Origin: Bifidobacterium biavatii DSM 23969
GTDB taxonomy: Bacteria > Actinomycetota > Actinomycetes > Actinomycetales > Bifidobacteriaceae
Direction of reading: 5' to 3'
Length of the DNA stretch: 64,000 bases
Assembly (NCBI RefSeq): GCF_000741165.1
Contig: NZ_JGYN01000030.1
Coordinates: 62,001 to 126,000 of the forward strand
This document shows, piece after piece, positions 27,028 through 35,327 of the stretch. The first letter of the stretch is position 1; every line of letters starts with the position of its first letter. The notes under the pieces were generated by a model, which saw nothing but the letters and a program-made list of their open reading frames with translations, did no database searches and had not been told where the DNA came from. The position numbers were made by a program, and so were the translations under genes.

Positions 27028-27744
27028 ATGTCTGCGAATCGTATCGTACGCAAGATGACCGCCGCCGTGGCTGCGGTGCTGGGCATCATCGCCATGACGT
27101 TCGTTCCGGCGAGCGCGTTCGCCGCGGATTCCGGCGGAACGGTCGACATGTACCGCATGTACAACCCGAACAGCGGCGAGCATTTCTACACCGGCAACGG
27201 CGCGGAACGCGACCAGCTCAAGCGCGCTGGCTGGCGTTACGAGGGCGTTGGCTGGGTTGCTCCGGCGCATTCCAGCTCACCGGTGTACCGCCTGTACAAT
27301 CCGAACGCCAGCGATCATCATTACACGCGCAACTCCGCAGAGCGCGATCAGCTGGTACGCTCCGGCTGGCGCTATGAAGGTATCGGCTGGTATTCGTCCG
27401 ATACCAACCGCAGCTTTACCATCTATCGTCAGTACAATCCGCGCGCCACGTCCGGCTCGCACAACTACACGTTGAACAAGGCCGAGGAAGTCAATCTGGT
27501 GCGTGCCGGCTGGCGTGCCGAAGGCGTAGCCTGGTACGGCGTCGGCGGGGCGAAGCCCGCTCCGGCCGAACCGAGCACACCGTCTACTCCGTCCACACCG
27601 AGCACGCTTCCCGGTCGTCAGGTCACGCCGGGCGCTTTCTGCAAGAAGGCCGAAGCCGGCCAGCGTGGCACTGCATACGGCAAGATCTATGAATGCTCTT
27701 ACCATAGCGGCAACAAGATCCCGCACTGGTATCCGGTCAACTGA
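27028..27744 (+). CDS. Small secreted DUF5648-type protein with C-terminal Cys domain
   Basis: 238 residues; ATG 27028 with AAAGGAG 6 nt before. Signal peptide ends at AFA. Three modules in the order GEHFYT, SDHHYT, GSHNYT occupy residues 36-170. A Pro/Ser/Thr linker (STPSTPSTPST) leads to a ~43-residue tail with two Cys and Trp (PGAFCKKAEAG, YECSYHSGNKIPHWYPV), which resembles small Cys tail domains of actinobacterial surface proteins. It is the smallest member of the thirteen. No catalytic domain; possibly a pure binding protein. Confidence 0.8.
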   Translation: MSANRIVRKMTAAVAAVLGIIAMTFVPASAFAADSGGTVDMYRMYNPNSGEHFYTGNGAERDQLKRAGWRYEGVGWVAPAHSSSPVYRLYNPNASDHHYTRNSAERDQLVRSGWRYEGIGWYSSDTNRSFTIYRQYNPRATSGSHNYTLNKAEEVNLVRAGWRAEGVAWYGVGGAKPAPAEPSTPSTPSTPSTLPGRQVTPGAFCKKAEAGQRGTAYGKIYECSYHSGNKIPHWYPVN

Positions 27745-27789
27745 TATCCGCTGATTTCCCCTTATGCGGCGTCATTGGCGTTCACTGTT

Positions 27790-27828
27790 CAGGACCCGTC
27801 GGCATTCGCCGGCGGGTCCTGCTGTTTG
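27790..27828 (+). terminator. Terminator of the small DUF5648-type gene
   Basis: AGGACCCGTCGGC pairs with GCCGGCGGGTCCT with one wobble (27791-27820), followed by a T-rich tail. Confidence 0.75.
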
Positions 27829-27829
27829 T

Positions 27830-28365
27830 TCGCAGATCCAATCCGCGGCTTGCCGACATGTCGTTGGCTGACTACACGGTGAGATTTGGGTTCGTTGCGC
27901 GAGCGGTCTTGTGCGTATCTCGAATCCGATTCTGGTACTGTACGACATTTTTGATACTGCGGTACGATTTCTGGCGGTTATGCGGGGACAACAAAAGACG
28001 CTATCTTCACTCAACAAGCGAGGCATGTAGTCGCCGAGAATGATCGCATTTGATACCAAACCACAATGCCACTACTAATATGCAAACGTGTGCCGCCGCT
28101 CTACGGGCGTGCAATGCGGCCGTAATGAACAGCTCTTTCCGACGGGACAACGAATCCCGTTTCGACTCGAGAAGAACCAGACCACGGCATGCCAGTTCGA
28201 TCAGAGAAACCCCCGGCTACAACTCCTATTTCCGCGATCGTGTCCGATCGTGTCCGGAAGAGCATCCAAACCCTGCCCGCTCAAGCGCCACCCGTTGCAC
28301 GGCAACGGTTCTCGTGCCCTAACACCGACCGGTGTTTCCTGTCCCTAAAAGAAAGGTTCCTGAAG
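27830..28365. promoter_or_regulatory. Gene-free upstream region of the surface-protein gene at 28366
   Basis: No credible gene. From 28236 onward it is nearly the same as 3472-3600, including the tandem TCGTGTCCG motif (28237-28257) 109 nt before the start codon, the CCCGTTG/CAACGG hairpin and the ribosome site. The part before 28236 is not shared with the other copy and shows a GTACGACA...TACTGCGGTACGA near-palindrome around 27940-27970. Confidence 0.45.
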
Positions 28366-30519
28366 ATGACAGGAAATGCTAAGGTTTGGCGCGCGCCGCT
28401 CGCTGGCCTCGCTTCCGTCGCGATGATCGCGACCATGGGCGTGACCGCGTTCACGGCTACGGCCGCTGACGTGACGTTCACGTTCAACGTGGACGGCACG
28501 AATCTGAAGTTTGACAAGGACAAGGCTCCTGCCAATGTGACCGTGAAGAGCGAGAAGCAGGTTACTGTCAAGGATCTGGACGGTAACGGCATCATCTCCG
28601 AGGCTGAGACTACTGCTGTGGACTCTGCCCTTTCCTATGACTCCGCGACTTTCAAGTTCACTGGCTGGTACGACTCGAACAACAACGCCGTGGCTGCGGT
28701 TGGTGGCAATGAATCTGCTGTTCGTACTGGCGATTCGAAGGCGACTACGGTTGATGCTCATTATGGTCGTGGCAATGATTACTATATCGTTGCTTTCCAG
28801 TACGGTGCGGATACTGTTGCCAAGGAATCTTACTGGTATGTCCTTAAGGGCGACAAGCTTGCTCAGTGGCAGGTCCCGTCTGAGGGCAACACCGGTGATG
28901 GCCAGATCCTGACCTCTTGGAAGGGTGATGACAATTCCACGGTTGATCCGACTTCGGATCTGTCGGATCTCCGGCTGAATGATACCAACTGGGTGAATCT
29001 GCATGCGCAGTACGCGGATTCCGCTGCTGTGACCTTCTCGACCACTGATTTCTGGAAGGAAGGCCGTACCATCAAGGTCAACGGCGAGAACGCCTCCAAG
29101 ACCGTTGAGGTCGTGAAGGGTGCGAAGTTCGGCCAGACTGTTCCGTCCGCTACATTCGAGAAGGGCGGCAAAAAGTGGGTTGCTGCCGGTTTCGCCACCG
29201 AGGCTGAGGCCAAGAAGGCCGCTGATAAGCGTACCTTGTTCTCCAAAGATACCGTCGTTAATACCGATACCGTACTGTACGCTGTCACTCCTTCCGAGTA
29301 CTTCACTGTCACGTTCGATCTGAACGGCGGCGAAGGTGAAGCTCCGAAGGCTCAGGACGTGCTCAAGGATGGTACTGCTACCAAGCCGGCCGACCCGACC
29401 AAGAAGGCTTCTGCGACTAACAAGTACGCGTTCACTGGTTGGACGACCGACGCCGCCGGTAAGAAGGCGTTCAACTTCTCCTCGAAGATCACCGATGACA
29501 TCATTCTGTACGCTCAGTACAAGGTTTCCGAGGTCAAGGTCACGTTCGATCCGAACTACGGCAAGGAGCCGGTTGTTGAGAAGTGGTTCAAGGATGGCGA
29601 CGAGTTCGCTTTCCCGACCGTGAATCGTGATGGTTACGTTCTTTCGTGGGGCGATAACACTGCTAATCTTGACGGCAAGAAGCTGAGCATTGAGCAGCAC
29701 GTTGATCAAGACACTGGCGAACTGATTGGCAAACTGACCTATCTTGTTTCCGCTGGTGAAGGCACTGATACCGACTATATCCTGCCCTCGTATGTCGCGG
29801 AATGGACCGCCGCGGATGCTGAGACACTGACCAAGCTCGAAGGCAAGGTCTCGACCAAGCTCGACAAGGATCAGGATTGGTATACCGCTGCTTCCTACAA
29901 GCAGTACAAGGCTGATTTCGAAAGCTATCTTGCTAAGAAGGCCGAGTTTGAAAAGTCTGGTTCTGGCTATACCGTCAAGGAATACGCCGAGCTGATCAAG
30001 CTGCTTGCTGATGCTCAGGCGAAGCTCGTGGAAACCGGCAATGTGGCTCTGTACCGCGTGTACAACCCGAACAACGGAGACCACTACTTCACCACCAACC
30101 GGAAGGAAGCCACTCGTCTCGTCCAGCTTGGCTGGAAGGCCGAGGGTGCCCCGTACAAGGTCGCCAAGGCTCGTTCCAACAGCGTCTACACCGGTACCGA
30201 TGAGAAGGGGAACCCGATTTATACCAAGGTTTCCGCTAACTTTGGTACTGCGGTGTGGAGCGTGTACAACCCGAACACCGGCGAGCACCTGCTGACGTTC
30301 GAGTCCGAGGCCAACGGTCTGGCCAAGGCTGGTTGGACCAAGGAGGACATCAAGTTCTACACTTCGCAGAACGGCAATGCTCCTGTGGTTCGTGTGTACA
30401 ACCCGAACACGAATGGTCCGGCCCACCTGTACACCAAGGCTTCCGAGGCTCGTGGCCTCGCCAAGCTTGGCTGGAAGATCGACAACAGCGGCAAGGCCGT
30501 GTTCACCCTCACCAAGTGA
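28366..30519 (+). CDS. Secreted InlB/FIVAR/DUF5648-type surface protein
   Basis: 717 residues from the shared ATG with AAAGAAAGG upstream. Order: shared signal peptide, beta-rich region with KLAQWQVPS, InlB-like repeats from about residue 312 (TFDLNGGEGEAP, YAFTGWTTD) and 389 (TFDPNYGKEP), FIVAR-like helices ~483-558 (YTAASYKQYKADF), and three modules from 558 to the end. Modules two and three, including AVWSVYNPNTGEH and NTNGPAHLYTKASE, are almost the same in DNA and protein as those of the gene at 1-2109. Convergent with the paralog at 30643. Optimal-looking codons (GCT, GGT, CGT). Confidence 0.88.
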   Translation: MTGNAKVWRAPLAGLASVAMIATMGVTAFTATAADVTFTFNVDGTNLKFDKDKAPANVTVKSEKQVTVKDLDGNGIISEAETTAVDSALSYDSATFKFTGWYDSNNNAVAAVGGNESAVRTGDSKATTVDAHYGRGNDYYIVAFQYGADTVAKESYWYVLKGDKLAQWQVPSEGNTGDGQILTSWKGDDNSTVDPTSDLSDLRLNDTNWVNLHAQYADSAAVTFSTTDFWKEGRTIKVNGENASKTVEVVKGAKFGQTVPSATFEKGGKKWVAAGFATEAEAKKAADKRTLFSKDTVVNTDTVLYAVTPSEYFTVTFDLNGGEGEAPKAQDVLKDGTATKPADPTKKASATNKYAFTGWTTDAAGKKAFNFSSKITDDIILYAQYKVSEVKVTFDPNYGKEPVVEKWFKDGDEFAFPTVNRDGYVLSWGDNTANLDGKKLSIEQHVDQDTGELIGKLTYLVSAGEGTDTDYILPSYVAEWTAADAETLTKLEGKVSTKLDKDQDWYTAASYKQYKADFESYLAKKAEFEKSGSGYTVKEYAELIKLLADAQAKLVETGNVALYRVYNPNNGDHYFTTNRKEATRLVQLGWKAEGAPYKVAKARSNSVYTGTDEKGNPIYTKVSANFGTAVWSVYNPNTGEHLLTFESEANGLAKAGWTKEDIKFYTSQNGNAPVVRVYNPNTNGPAHLYTKASEARGLAKLGWKIDNSGKAVFTLTK

Positions 30520-30551
30520 GACTGAACCAGTCGTTGATCTGATCTAAACAC

Positions 30552-30593
30552 AAAGAAGGTCATTCACTCCATCAGGAGTGGATGACCTTCTTT
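30552..30593. terminator. Bidirectional terminator between convergent surface genes
   Basis: A 19-bp stem with one wobble (30552-30570 with 30575-30593), AAAG/CTTT at the base, so it has A- and T-runs on both sides and can serve both genes. Confidence 0.8.
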
Positions 30594-30642
30594 GCTATAT
30601 CAGGGGCAGCGGTATGAGATCAAAACCCATATCGTCTTAAGC

Positions 30643-32721
30643 TCACTTGGCAGCGACCTTGAGGGCCGAAGCCTTCTCGAGCTTCCAGCCGAGCTTGACG
30701 AGGCTGCTGGCCTCGCCCTTGCTCGCGGTGTAGTAGTGCGAGCCAGCGTCACGCGCGTTCGGGTTGAACAGACGGTTCAGCGTGGTGGTCGCATTCTGCG
30801 GAGCGTAGAAGAACGGAACCGGGTTACCCTGCTTCCAACCAGTCGGCAGCTGGACAGAGTCCTTATACGCCGGAGCATCGTAGGTCCAACCGGCAGCCAC
30901 AGCAGCGTCTGCCTCAGCCTTCTGAGCGAACAGGTGCTCGCCGGAGACCGGGTTGTAGATACGGTAGATAGCCGTCGCGTACGGAGCCTTCTTCAGCGTG
31001 GCCTTGAAGGACACACCCTCAGCACGCCAACCGAGGTTGGCGAGCATCGCGTACTCGGACTGGACGGTCGTGTACAGGTGGTCGGAGTTGTTCTTGTTGT
31101 ACAGGACGTACACCTTATCGGAAGCCTTCTGCACGAGCTTCTTCTGAGCAGCCTTCAGATCCTTGGCAGCCTGGTTGTAATCGAAGTCACCGTCACCTTC
31201 ACCGTCGGTAGCGGCGTTGTATGCATCCGTGTACTCAACCAGAGACTGACGAGTGTAGTTGGCCTTGTTCGCCTCATCAACCTCAGCGTCACCACTGTTG
31301 ATGAGAACGGCGTTCTTCGCATCGTAGTAGGCGCTGCGCTCGGTGCGCTGCCACACGGCAAAGAAGGAAGCCTTGTTATCGGTGACCTTCAGCTCGGTAA
31401 CCTTCACCGGGAAGAAGTCATCGAAAGCATCCTTAGACACAACAGCCTTGGTGCCGTTGGCCTTGGTGTACTCCCAGCCCTTAAACACGTAGCCAGCACG
31501 GGTCGGGGTCTTCGGCTGAGCAAGCCAACCGTTCGCCTTGACCGTCTGGGTCTCAGCAGCCGGAGCGTTGTCGTAGTACGGGTCGAAGGACACAGTCACG
31601 TCCTTGGCGACAGCATCCCACTTCGCATACAGGGTGACGTCGGTCTTGACGGAGGCGTCAAGGTTAGCCTTCTGGTTCTTCTTGAACTCGTTGCTCGTGT
31701 AGAAGCCGCCGAACGTGTTGTCGCCGGTGCTCTTCGGCTCAGAGAAACGCTTCGAGCTATTGACGGTCGTACCGTCCTTGACCAGCAGGGTCTTGTCGCT
31801 GGTCGTGGTCTTCTTGCCGTCATAGTTCACGAAGGTCACCACGTGGGCAAACGTCGTGCTCGCGGTAGCGGTGAACGTCAGATCGCCCTTGCCGTTCTCA
31901 ATGCCCTTGTTGGAATCGTAAGCAGCGCCATTCGCGTACTTGCCGGTCCAAGTCGGCAGGAAACCACCGTCGTTGCCGTTTCCGTAGTAGTAGCCTTCCG
32001 GAGCGGCGACCTTAGTGCCGCTGGCGGCACGGTACTCGGTCTTCGTATCAGCGAAGCTGTCCTTCAGCAGGCTGGTGGTATCGTACTTGACCTTGGCGGA
32101 GTTGGTCAGCTGGGTCAGCTGCAGGTACGCGGTATCGCCGCCCTTCAGGTTCTTCACGTCGGTCTTGGAACCACCGTTAGCAGCGGTGTACCACTCGTAC
32201 TGGTTAGCATCGAGCGGGTTGGAATCCGCAGGAACCTGCCACTCGGCGAGCACATCACCGGAAGCAACCGGCACCACGATCTCGTTGACCGCAGCAGACG
32301 GGGTCTTGGAACCATCAAGATTGACGACCGACACCTTGTCGAGGGAAGCGCCAGCCGGCTTGAACGTGACCTTGCCACCGTTCACGTTAGTGGTCCAGTG
32401 AGCGGTCAGGGTCTTGCCAGCCAGGGTCTCGTCGTTCGGAGAGACAGCGGTCTTGGAGCCGTCCTCATACCAGCCAGTGAACGTGTAACCTTCACGGGTC
32501 GGCAGCTCGTTGTTCAGATTCTCGATCTTCGCAGTCGAATCGTTGCTGTCGGTAATCGTCTTGGACGTCTTGCCATCCGCGAACGAGCCGGCACCAGTGT
32601 TCAGGGTGACCTCGGCCGCAGCAGCGGAAGCGCTGAACGCGGTCACGCCCATGGTCGCGATCATCGCGACGGAAGCGAGGCCAGCGAGCGGCGCGCGCCA
32701 AACCTTAGCATTTCCTGTCAT
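30643..32721 (-). CDS. Secreted InlB/FIVAR/DUF5648-type surface protein
   Basis: 692 residues from the shared ATG at 32721. Order: shared signal peptide, InlB-like repeat at residues ~50-85 (REGYTFTGWYEDG, LTAHW), beta-rich middle, another InlB-like repeat near 377-455 (FDPYYDNAPA, AGYVFKGWEY, FAVWQ), FIVAR-like helices, and three modules from ~535. The modules are the most diverged in the family: VYVLYNKNNSDHLYT, IYRIYNPVSGEHLF, and LNRLFNPNARDAGSHYYT. It shares the 106-nt 5' cassette but not the TCGTGTCCG upstream motif of its paralogs; instead a clear TTGACA promoter is present. Confidence 0.87.
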   Translation of the reverse strand: MTGNAKVWRAPLAGLASVAMIATMGVTAFSASAAAAEVTLNTGAGSFADGKTSKTITDSNDSTAKIENLNNELPTREGYTFTGWYEDGSKTAVSPNDETLAGKTLTAHWTTNVNGGKVTFKPAGASLDKVSVVNLDGSKTPSAAVNEIVVPVASGDVLAEWQVPADSNPLDANQYEWYTAANGGSKTDVKNLKGGDTAYLQLTQLTNSAKVKYDTTSLLKDSFADTKTEYRAASGTKVAAPEGYYYGNGNDGGFLPTWTGKYANGAAYDSNKGIENGKGDLTFTATASTTFAHVVTFVNYDGKKTTTSDKTLLVKDGTTVNSSKRFSEPKSTGDNTFGGFYTSNEFKKNQKANLDASVKTDVTLYAKWDAVAKDVTVSFDPYYDNAPAAETQTVKANGWLAQPKTPTRAGYVFKGWEYTKANGTKAVVSKDAFDDFFPVKVTELKVTDNKASFFAVWQRTERSAYYDAKNAVLINSGDAEVDEANKANYTRQSLVEYTDAYNAATDGEGDGDFDYNQAAKDLKAAQKKLVQKASDKVYVLYNKNNSDHLYTTVQSEYAMLANLGWRAEGVSFKATLKKAPYATAIYRIYNPVSGEHLFAQKAEADAAVAAGWTYDAPAYKDSVQLPTGWKQGNPVPFFYAPQNATTTLNRLFNPNARDAGSHYYTASKGEASSLVKLGWKLEKASALKVAAK

Positions 32722-32790
32722 CTTCAGGAACCTTTCTTTTAGGGACATCGGGTTTTCTTATGGAGACTTTCTCCATCCCGACTGGGTTCA

Positions 32791-32820
32791 TTTTTACCTC
32801 TACCCCTAGGACATTGTCAA
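32791..32820 (-). promoter_or_regulatory. Promoter of the surface-protein gene at 30643
   Basis: Minus strand: TTGACA at 32820-32815, 18 nt, TAAAAA at 32796-32791. The leader is about 65 nt. A CCTAGG palindrome lies in the spacer and a second lies near 32978. Confidence 0.6.
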
Positions 32821-33454
32821 CCCGGGGGCATGGTGCATATCAGCTCCGCATTTTCTACGTTGCCGGTATGCCCTTTCAAGATCGTCAACTTACAGGTACG
32901 CCTGTACAGGCGCGCAACGCCTGATATTCCGCCACTTGCGTGACCTATGCCGATGTCCCTAACGGCACTGTTCACCCTAGGGGCGGTTTCTGGGGATAAG
33001 CTTGCGGGGACCTTCCGAATGCTGGAAGATTACCTGTTTGTTACGCTTTGATGGGTTCGCTATAAGAACAGTCTATATATTCGGCGTGTCGTATTCGCGT
33101 GACGATGCATCGGTCGGCGTGCCCGTCAATCCGCCGATATCGGACCGTTTGCCGATCGTCCATCTGGCGGTCCATCAGACGATCACCGACAAGGAAGCCG
33201 TCATCGGCGGCGCTTATCTTCGACGCAACCAACGCGATGCAACGCCGATCACCGCGAACCAACATGGATCAGCGTTAAATCGTCGCCGTCAGCACCGTGC
33301 ACCGGACGCAACACGCCGAAAGCGTAACTCCTGAAAAAAGTCTGGCAATACCTTTATAGTCCGTTTTAGGCGTGGAATTTGTGTGCGAGCACGGATTATG
33401 CACCTACACATAGCGCATGACCTAACTGCGCTGTGTTTTTTCGGGACATCGCGG

Positions 33455-33503
33455 TGTCGGGAACCCCCACAGGTACGCACAGTATCTGTGGGGGTTCCCG
33501 ACA
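33455..33503. repeat. 17-bp perfect inverted repeat
   Basis: Arms 33455-33471 and 33487-33503 are perfect complements around a 15-nt loop. No gene ends nearby, so it is not an obvious terminator; only ATTTC follows. Confidence 0.6.
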
Positions 33504-33710
33504 TTTCAGGGTCGTAATACCGTATCCATCGTGTGAACGACCAGAATTGCAGATGGATGACCCATCCGGGTCGTGTGAACCCGGACGGGCTGAGTGTGCC
33601 GTTATTCGGCTCTTCATATTTTGGCGTGTATGAGTTCTGCGTTCCGGGGGCGGTCCGAAGTATCTGAATCGCGCTTTGCGCGATGCTGTGCTTGTTGGCG
33701 GCTGCGCCGC

Positions 33711-33746
33711 GACGCTCCCCCAGTCAGCCTGCGGCTGACAGCGTCC
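33711..33746. repeat. Reversed copy of the palindromic intergenic repeat
   Basis: GACGCTCCCCCAGTCAGCC is followed by GCGGCTGACAGCGTC. It matches, in reverse, the core of the copy at 23750-23800. Confidence 0.55.
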
Positions 33747-34146
33747 TGCAATTATGGACTCGCTTCGCGAGCGTTATTGCTGGCTCGCTATCGCTCGCTC
33801 CTCGCCTAAAAACAGTCCACTGGACTGTTTTCTTCACGGCTCGGCCTAGCCGGGGCCGAGGCTCCGCCAGCATCACAAGCGTTGAACACATGCGGGCGCG
33901 ACGGCCGGGCCGCCGCTGGAAACACGGCATCGCGCGCGAGCACGATACCGATTTCCATCGCGCGGCAGCGCGATGCCGGGATTGCGCTACCGCGCAATCC
34001 CACGACAACACTGCATCACGCGACAACGTGATTCCGACACCACCAGAGGACGCCTACACGCAGCAACAATACGAAAACCCCGTAATGTACCATTTCCACC
34101 CACACCACGTCCGACGGGCACGGTGAATCAGTGTCATCCAAGACCG

Positions 34147-34297
34147 AGTGTGGGCATAGACGGATCATTATCCACAACAGGAAACCAGTTCAAAGACCGA
34201 ACCCGTGCCAAGCGTGGGTGGAAGCGGATCATTTGATCTGATAATCGTGGGCATATCCGGTTCATTACGAGGAGCGTGGGCATAGACGGCTCATTAA
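34147..34297. repeat. Four degenerate direct repeats, possible insertion-sequence end
   Basis: Copies of roughly GTGGGCATAGACGGATCATTA begin near 34149, 34213, 34247 and 34276. Read on the other strand they are TAATGATCCGTCTATGCCCAC. Irregularly spaced repeats like these are found at the ends of some insertion sequences (IS21-type elements have repeated ends), but no transposase or remnant is visible here. Confidence 0.4.
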
Positions 34298-34416
34298 ACA
34301 CGGTCATAAGCCACGCACATATACCGTCCATGCACACACCCTCAGCTACGCACCATCAGCCAACGGCCTTTACACACCAAAACGCGAAGAACCCTAAAAC
34401 TTCGTAGGAATAAGTG

Positions 34417-34899
34417 CTAGGCCAGTTTGAAGAACATCCTGTCACTTCCCGGAACATGCTGGAACCCGTTCTTCTCGTAGAATCGTGTCGCGGCATCATC
34501 CACCGGATCCACCATCAACGCACGTGCGCCGATGTCGCGACTCACATTGAGCGCCCGGACCACGGCATCATGCAGTAATTTACGTCCAAGCCCCTTGCCT
34601 TGGAAACGATGATCCACGCCGAGCATACCCAGCAGGATCGCAGGTATCTGTTCCGGGGTGTTTCTGCGCAGCCAACCGCCGGCGACCGCGGCATGTTCCA
34701 CGGCATACGCGCTCAACAAATAGAATCCCGCAAGATCGCCGGTCTCGCCAAAAGTTACGTAGACGGCTGCAGTCCCCTGCTTTTCCGCCGTTCTGGCACG
34801 TGTTTCCAGCCATTCGTCAATGAGCACAATGCCGCAGTCAAAACCGTCAAGCCGATCGTTCGGATCCAATCGGCGAGGTGCCGTAAATCTCACAGCCAT
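34417..34899 (-). CDS. GNAT acetyltransferase toxin (TacT-like)
   Basis: 160 residues. The GNAT core shows LLGMLGVDHRFQGKGLGRKL, whose QGKGLG is the acetyl-CoA pyrophosphate loop, followed by ALMVDPVDDAATRFYEKNGF. The size and N-terminal FDCGIVLIDEWLETRA match the DUF1778-associated GNAT toxins that acetylate aminoacyl-tRNA and block translation. The ATG lies inside the end of the DUF1778 gene (10-nt overlap), so the two are translationally coupled. Substrate tRNA unknown. Confidence 0.88.
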   Translation of the reverse strand: MAVRFTAPRRLDPNDRLDGFDCGIVLIDEWLETRARTAEKQGTAAVYVTFGETGDLAGFYLLSAYAVEHAAVAGGWLRRNTPEQIPAILLGMLGVDHRFQGKGLGRKLLHDAVVRALNVSRDIGARALMVDPVDDAATRFYEKNGFQHVPGSDRMFFKLA

Positions 34900-35168
34900 T
34901 CAGGTTCCAGCTCGATCAGGTCTTTAGCGGACTTCGGCATAGGCTTGTCGAGAGCCTGCAAAAACTCGTCGAACGACTTGGACGGCAATGTCATCACCGT
35001 TTCTTCCTGAATGTCTCGACGCGCATCGGCAACAAGATGATTGATAGCCCATTGCGTGATCGAAGAGCCCTTGAGCGCGGCAGCCATGTCAATGGCCTTA
35101 CGCTGCTCGGGCGTAAGCCGCATATTGAGGCGCGACGTCCGCGCCTGGTCTGTAGTAACCGTCGCCAT
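34890..35168 (-). CDS. DUF1778 ribbon-helix-helix antitoxin
   Basis: 92 residues from ATG 35168. SRLNMRLTPEQRKAIDMAA is the ribbon-helix-helix DNA-binding domain and ITQWAINHLVADAR the second helix; the C-terminal tail (MPKSAKDLIELEPEW) is the toxin-binding part. The start fits a leaderless transcript: a TTGTTT/TACATT pair with 17-nt spacing puts the transcript start on the ATG. Three GTAC half-sites across that promoter are candidate autoregulatory operators. Confidence 0.85.
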   Translation of the reverse strand: MATVTTDQARTSRLNMRLTPEQRKAIDMAAALKGSSITQWAINHLVADARRDIQEETVMTLPSKSFDEFLQALDKPMPKSAKDLIELEPEWL

Positions 35169-35174
35169 GACACC

Positions 35175-35212
35175 AATGTACATCATTTTGACGTACAAAA
35201 CAAACAATGTAC
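35175..35212 (-). promoter_or_regulatory. Leaderless promoter and operator of the DUF1778/GNAT pair
   Basis: Minus strand: TTGTTT (35203-35198), 17 nt, TACATT (35180-35175), then 6 nt to the ATG. GTAC occurs at 35178, 35193 and 35209, spaced 15 and 16 bp, overlapping -10, spacer and -35, as expected for RHH autorepression. Confidence 0.65.
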
Positions 35213-35249
35213 GACTACCACGTCAATGCCATACCACGCACAACGACAA

Positions 35250-35280
35250 GGCCGCCGGCACCCGTTCGGTACCAGCGGCC
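35250..35280 (-). terminator. Hairpin terminator of the CAP-domain gene
   Basis: GGCCGCCGGCACC pairs with GGTACCAGCGGCC with two wobbles, about 50 nt past the stop on the minus strand. The T-tail is weak. Confidence 0.5.
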
Positions 35281-35327
35281 CATGTCATGCGGCGCGGTTC
35301 ATGCCGCGATTCCCGTCAAAACCGGGA

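Larger units (their letters stand above)
32822..34416. other. 1.6-kb region without a credible gene, rich in palindromes
   Basis: Short open frames on both strands lack ribosome sites and family motifs. The region holds a GCCTGTACAGGC palindrome near 32905, a 17-bp inverted repeat (33455-33503), a reversed copy of the bifidobacterial palindromic repeat (33711-33746), several short palindromes between 33750 and 33870, and four degenerate copies of a GTGGGCATAGACGGATCATTA motif (34147-34297). It looks like a graveyard of mobile or repetitive DNA between two surface gene groups. Confidence 0.5.

Noticed and set aside
27550..27680. LPxTG-like sorting signal (LPGRQ) in the small module protein
   Set aside because: Wrong residue pattern, not near the C terminus, and no following membrane helix or basic tail.
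33002..33334. 110-residue open frame in the gene-poor region
   Set aside because: No ribosome site, no recognisable motif and no supporting context; could be a decayed gene but cannot be supported.
34134..34337. Small minus-strand open frame with repeated PSMPTL segments
   Set aside because: The repetition comes from the DNA repeats at 34147-34297; no start signal and no family.
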